Assembly: GCA_021151525.1 (NCBI GenBank)
Contig: JAGKXD010000178.1
Span: 1-5,055, forward strand
From: Cellvibrionaceae bacterium
GTDB lineage: Bacteria; Pseudomonadota; Gammaproteobacteria; Pseudomonadales; Cellvibrionaceae
DNA: 5,055 nt
Reading direction: 5' to 3'
Position 1 is the stretch's first letter. Every line of letters begins with the position of its first letter. The notes under the pieces were generated by a model. It was not told the DNA's origin and did not search any database. It saw only the letters and a program-made list of their open reading frames with translations. Of this stretch, positions 5,045 to 5,055 are shown piece by piece. The position numbers and the translations under genes were made by a program.

Positions 5045-5055
5045 AAGTAAAAAAT

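Noticed and set aside
1..5055. CRISPR array, tRNA, rRNA or riboswitch
   Set aside because: No regularly spaced repeats, no tRNA cloverleaf or rRNA-like sequence, and no recognisable riboswitch core were noticed when reading both strands.

Overview
The window looks like chromosomal DNA of a Gram-negative proteobacterium, most likely a betaproteobacterium with moderate to low GC. The clues are two lipoprotein signal peptides, a diheme cytochrome c peroxidase, and a GspG pseudopilin and partner fragments of the kind found in betaproteobacterial type II secretion-like loci. The lineage is an inference; there is no rRNA or marker gene. Every gene lies on the minus strand except a plus-strand vapBC toxin-antitoxin module in the middle.

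Left part (about 1-1460): a complete lipoprotein-type diheme cytochrome c peroxidase (MauG/CcpA family), preceded by a good sigma70-type promoter. A Fur-box-like sequence overlaps the promoter -10 element, which suggests iron control.

Centre-left (about 1459-2523): the wreck of a type II secretion/pseudopilus operon. gspG is intact, but the next reading frame is a chimera: the first ~70 residues of GspF (inner-membrane platform protein) are joined in frame to the C-terminal ~125 residues of a different pseudopilin that has lost its prepilin leader and membrane helix. An internal deletion, which presumably also removed whatever lay between, explains this best. No ATPase or secretin gene is in view.

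Centre (2560-3560): a complete vapBC module with two palindromes in its promoter and a TTGA stop/start overlap. Right against its 3' end, on the other strand, are remains of a second, unrelated toxin-antitoxin pair: a ribbon-helix-helix antitoxin missing its N-terminus and frameshifted, overlapped by the first ~17 codons of a ParE/RelE-type toxin. The interval between gspG and the lipoprotein gene therefore looks like a turnover site for toxin-antitoxin modules.

Right part (3558-5044): a lipoprotein of unknown function and, 38 bases upstream of it on the same strand, a class I SAM-dependent methyltransferase; the two may be co-transcribed.

No tRNA, rRNA, CRISPR array, transposase or convincing intrinsic terminator was seen. 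I found no clear new multi-gene system; the most unusual objects are the gspF-pseudopilin chimera and the relic toxin-antitoxin pair.
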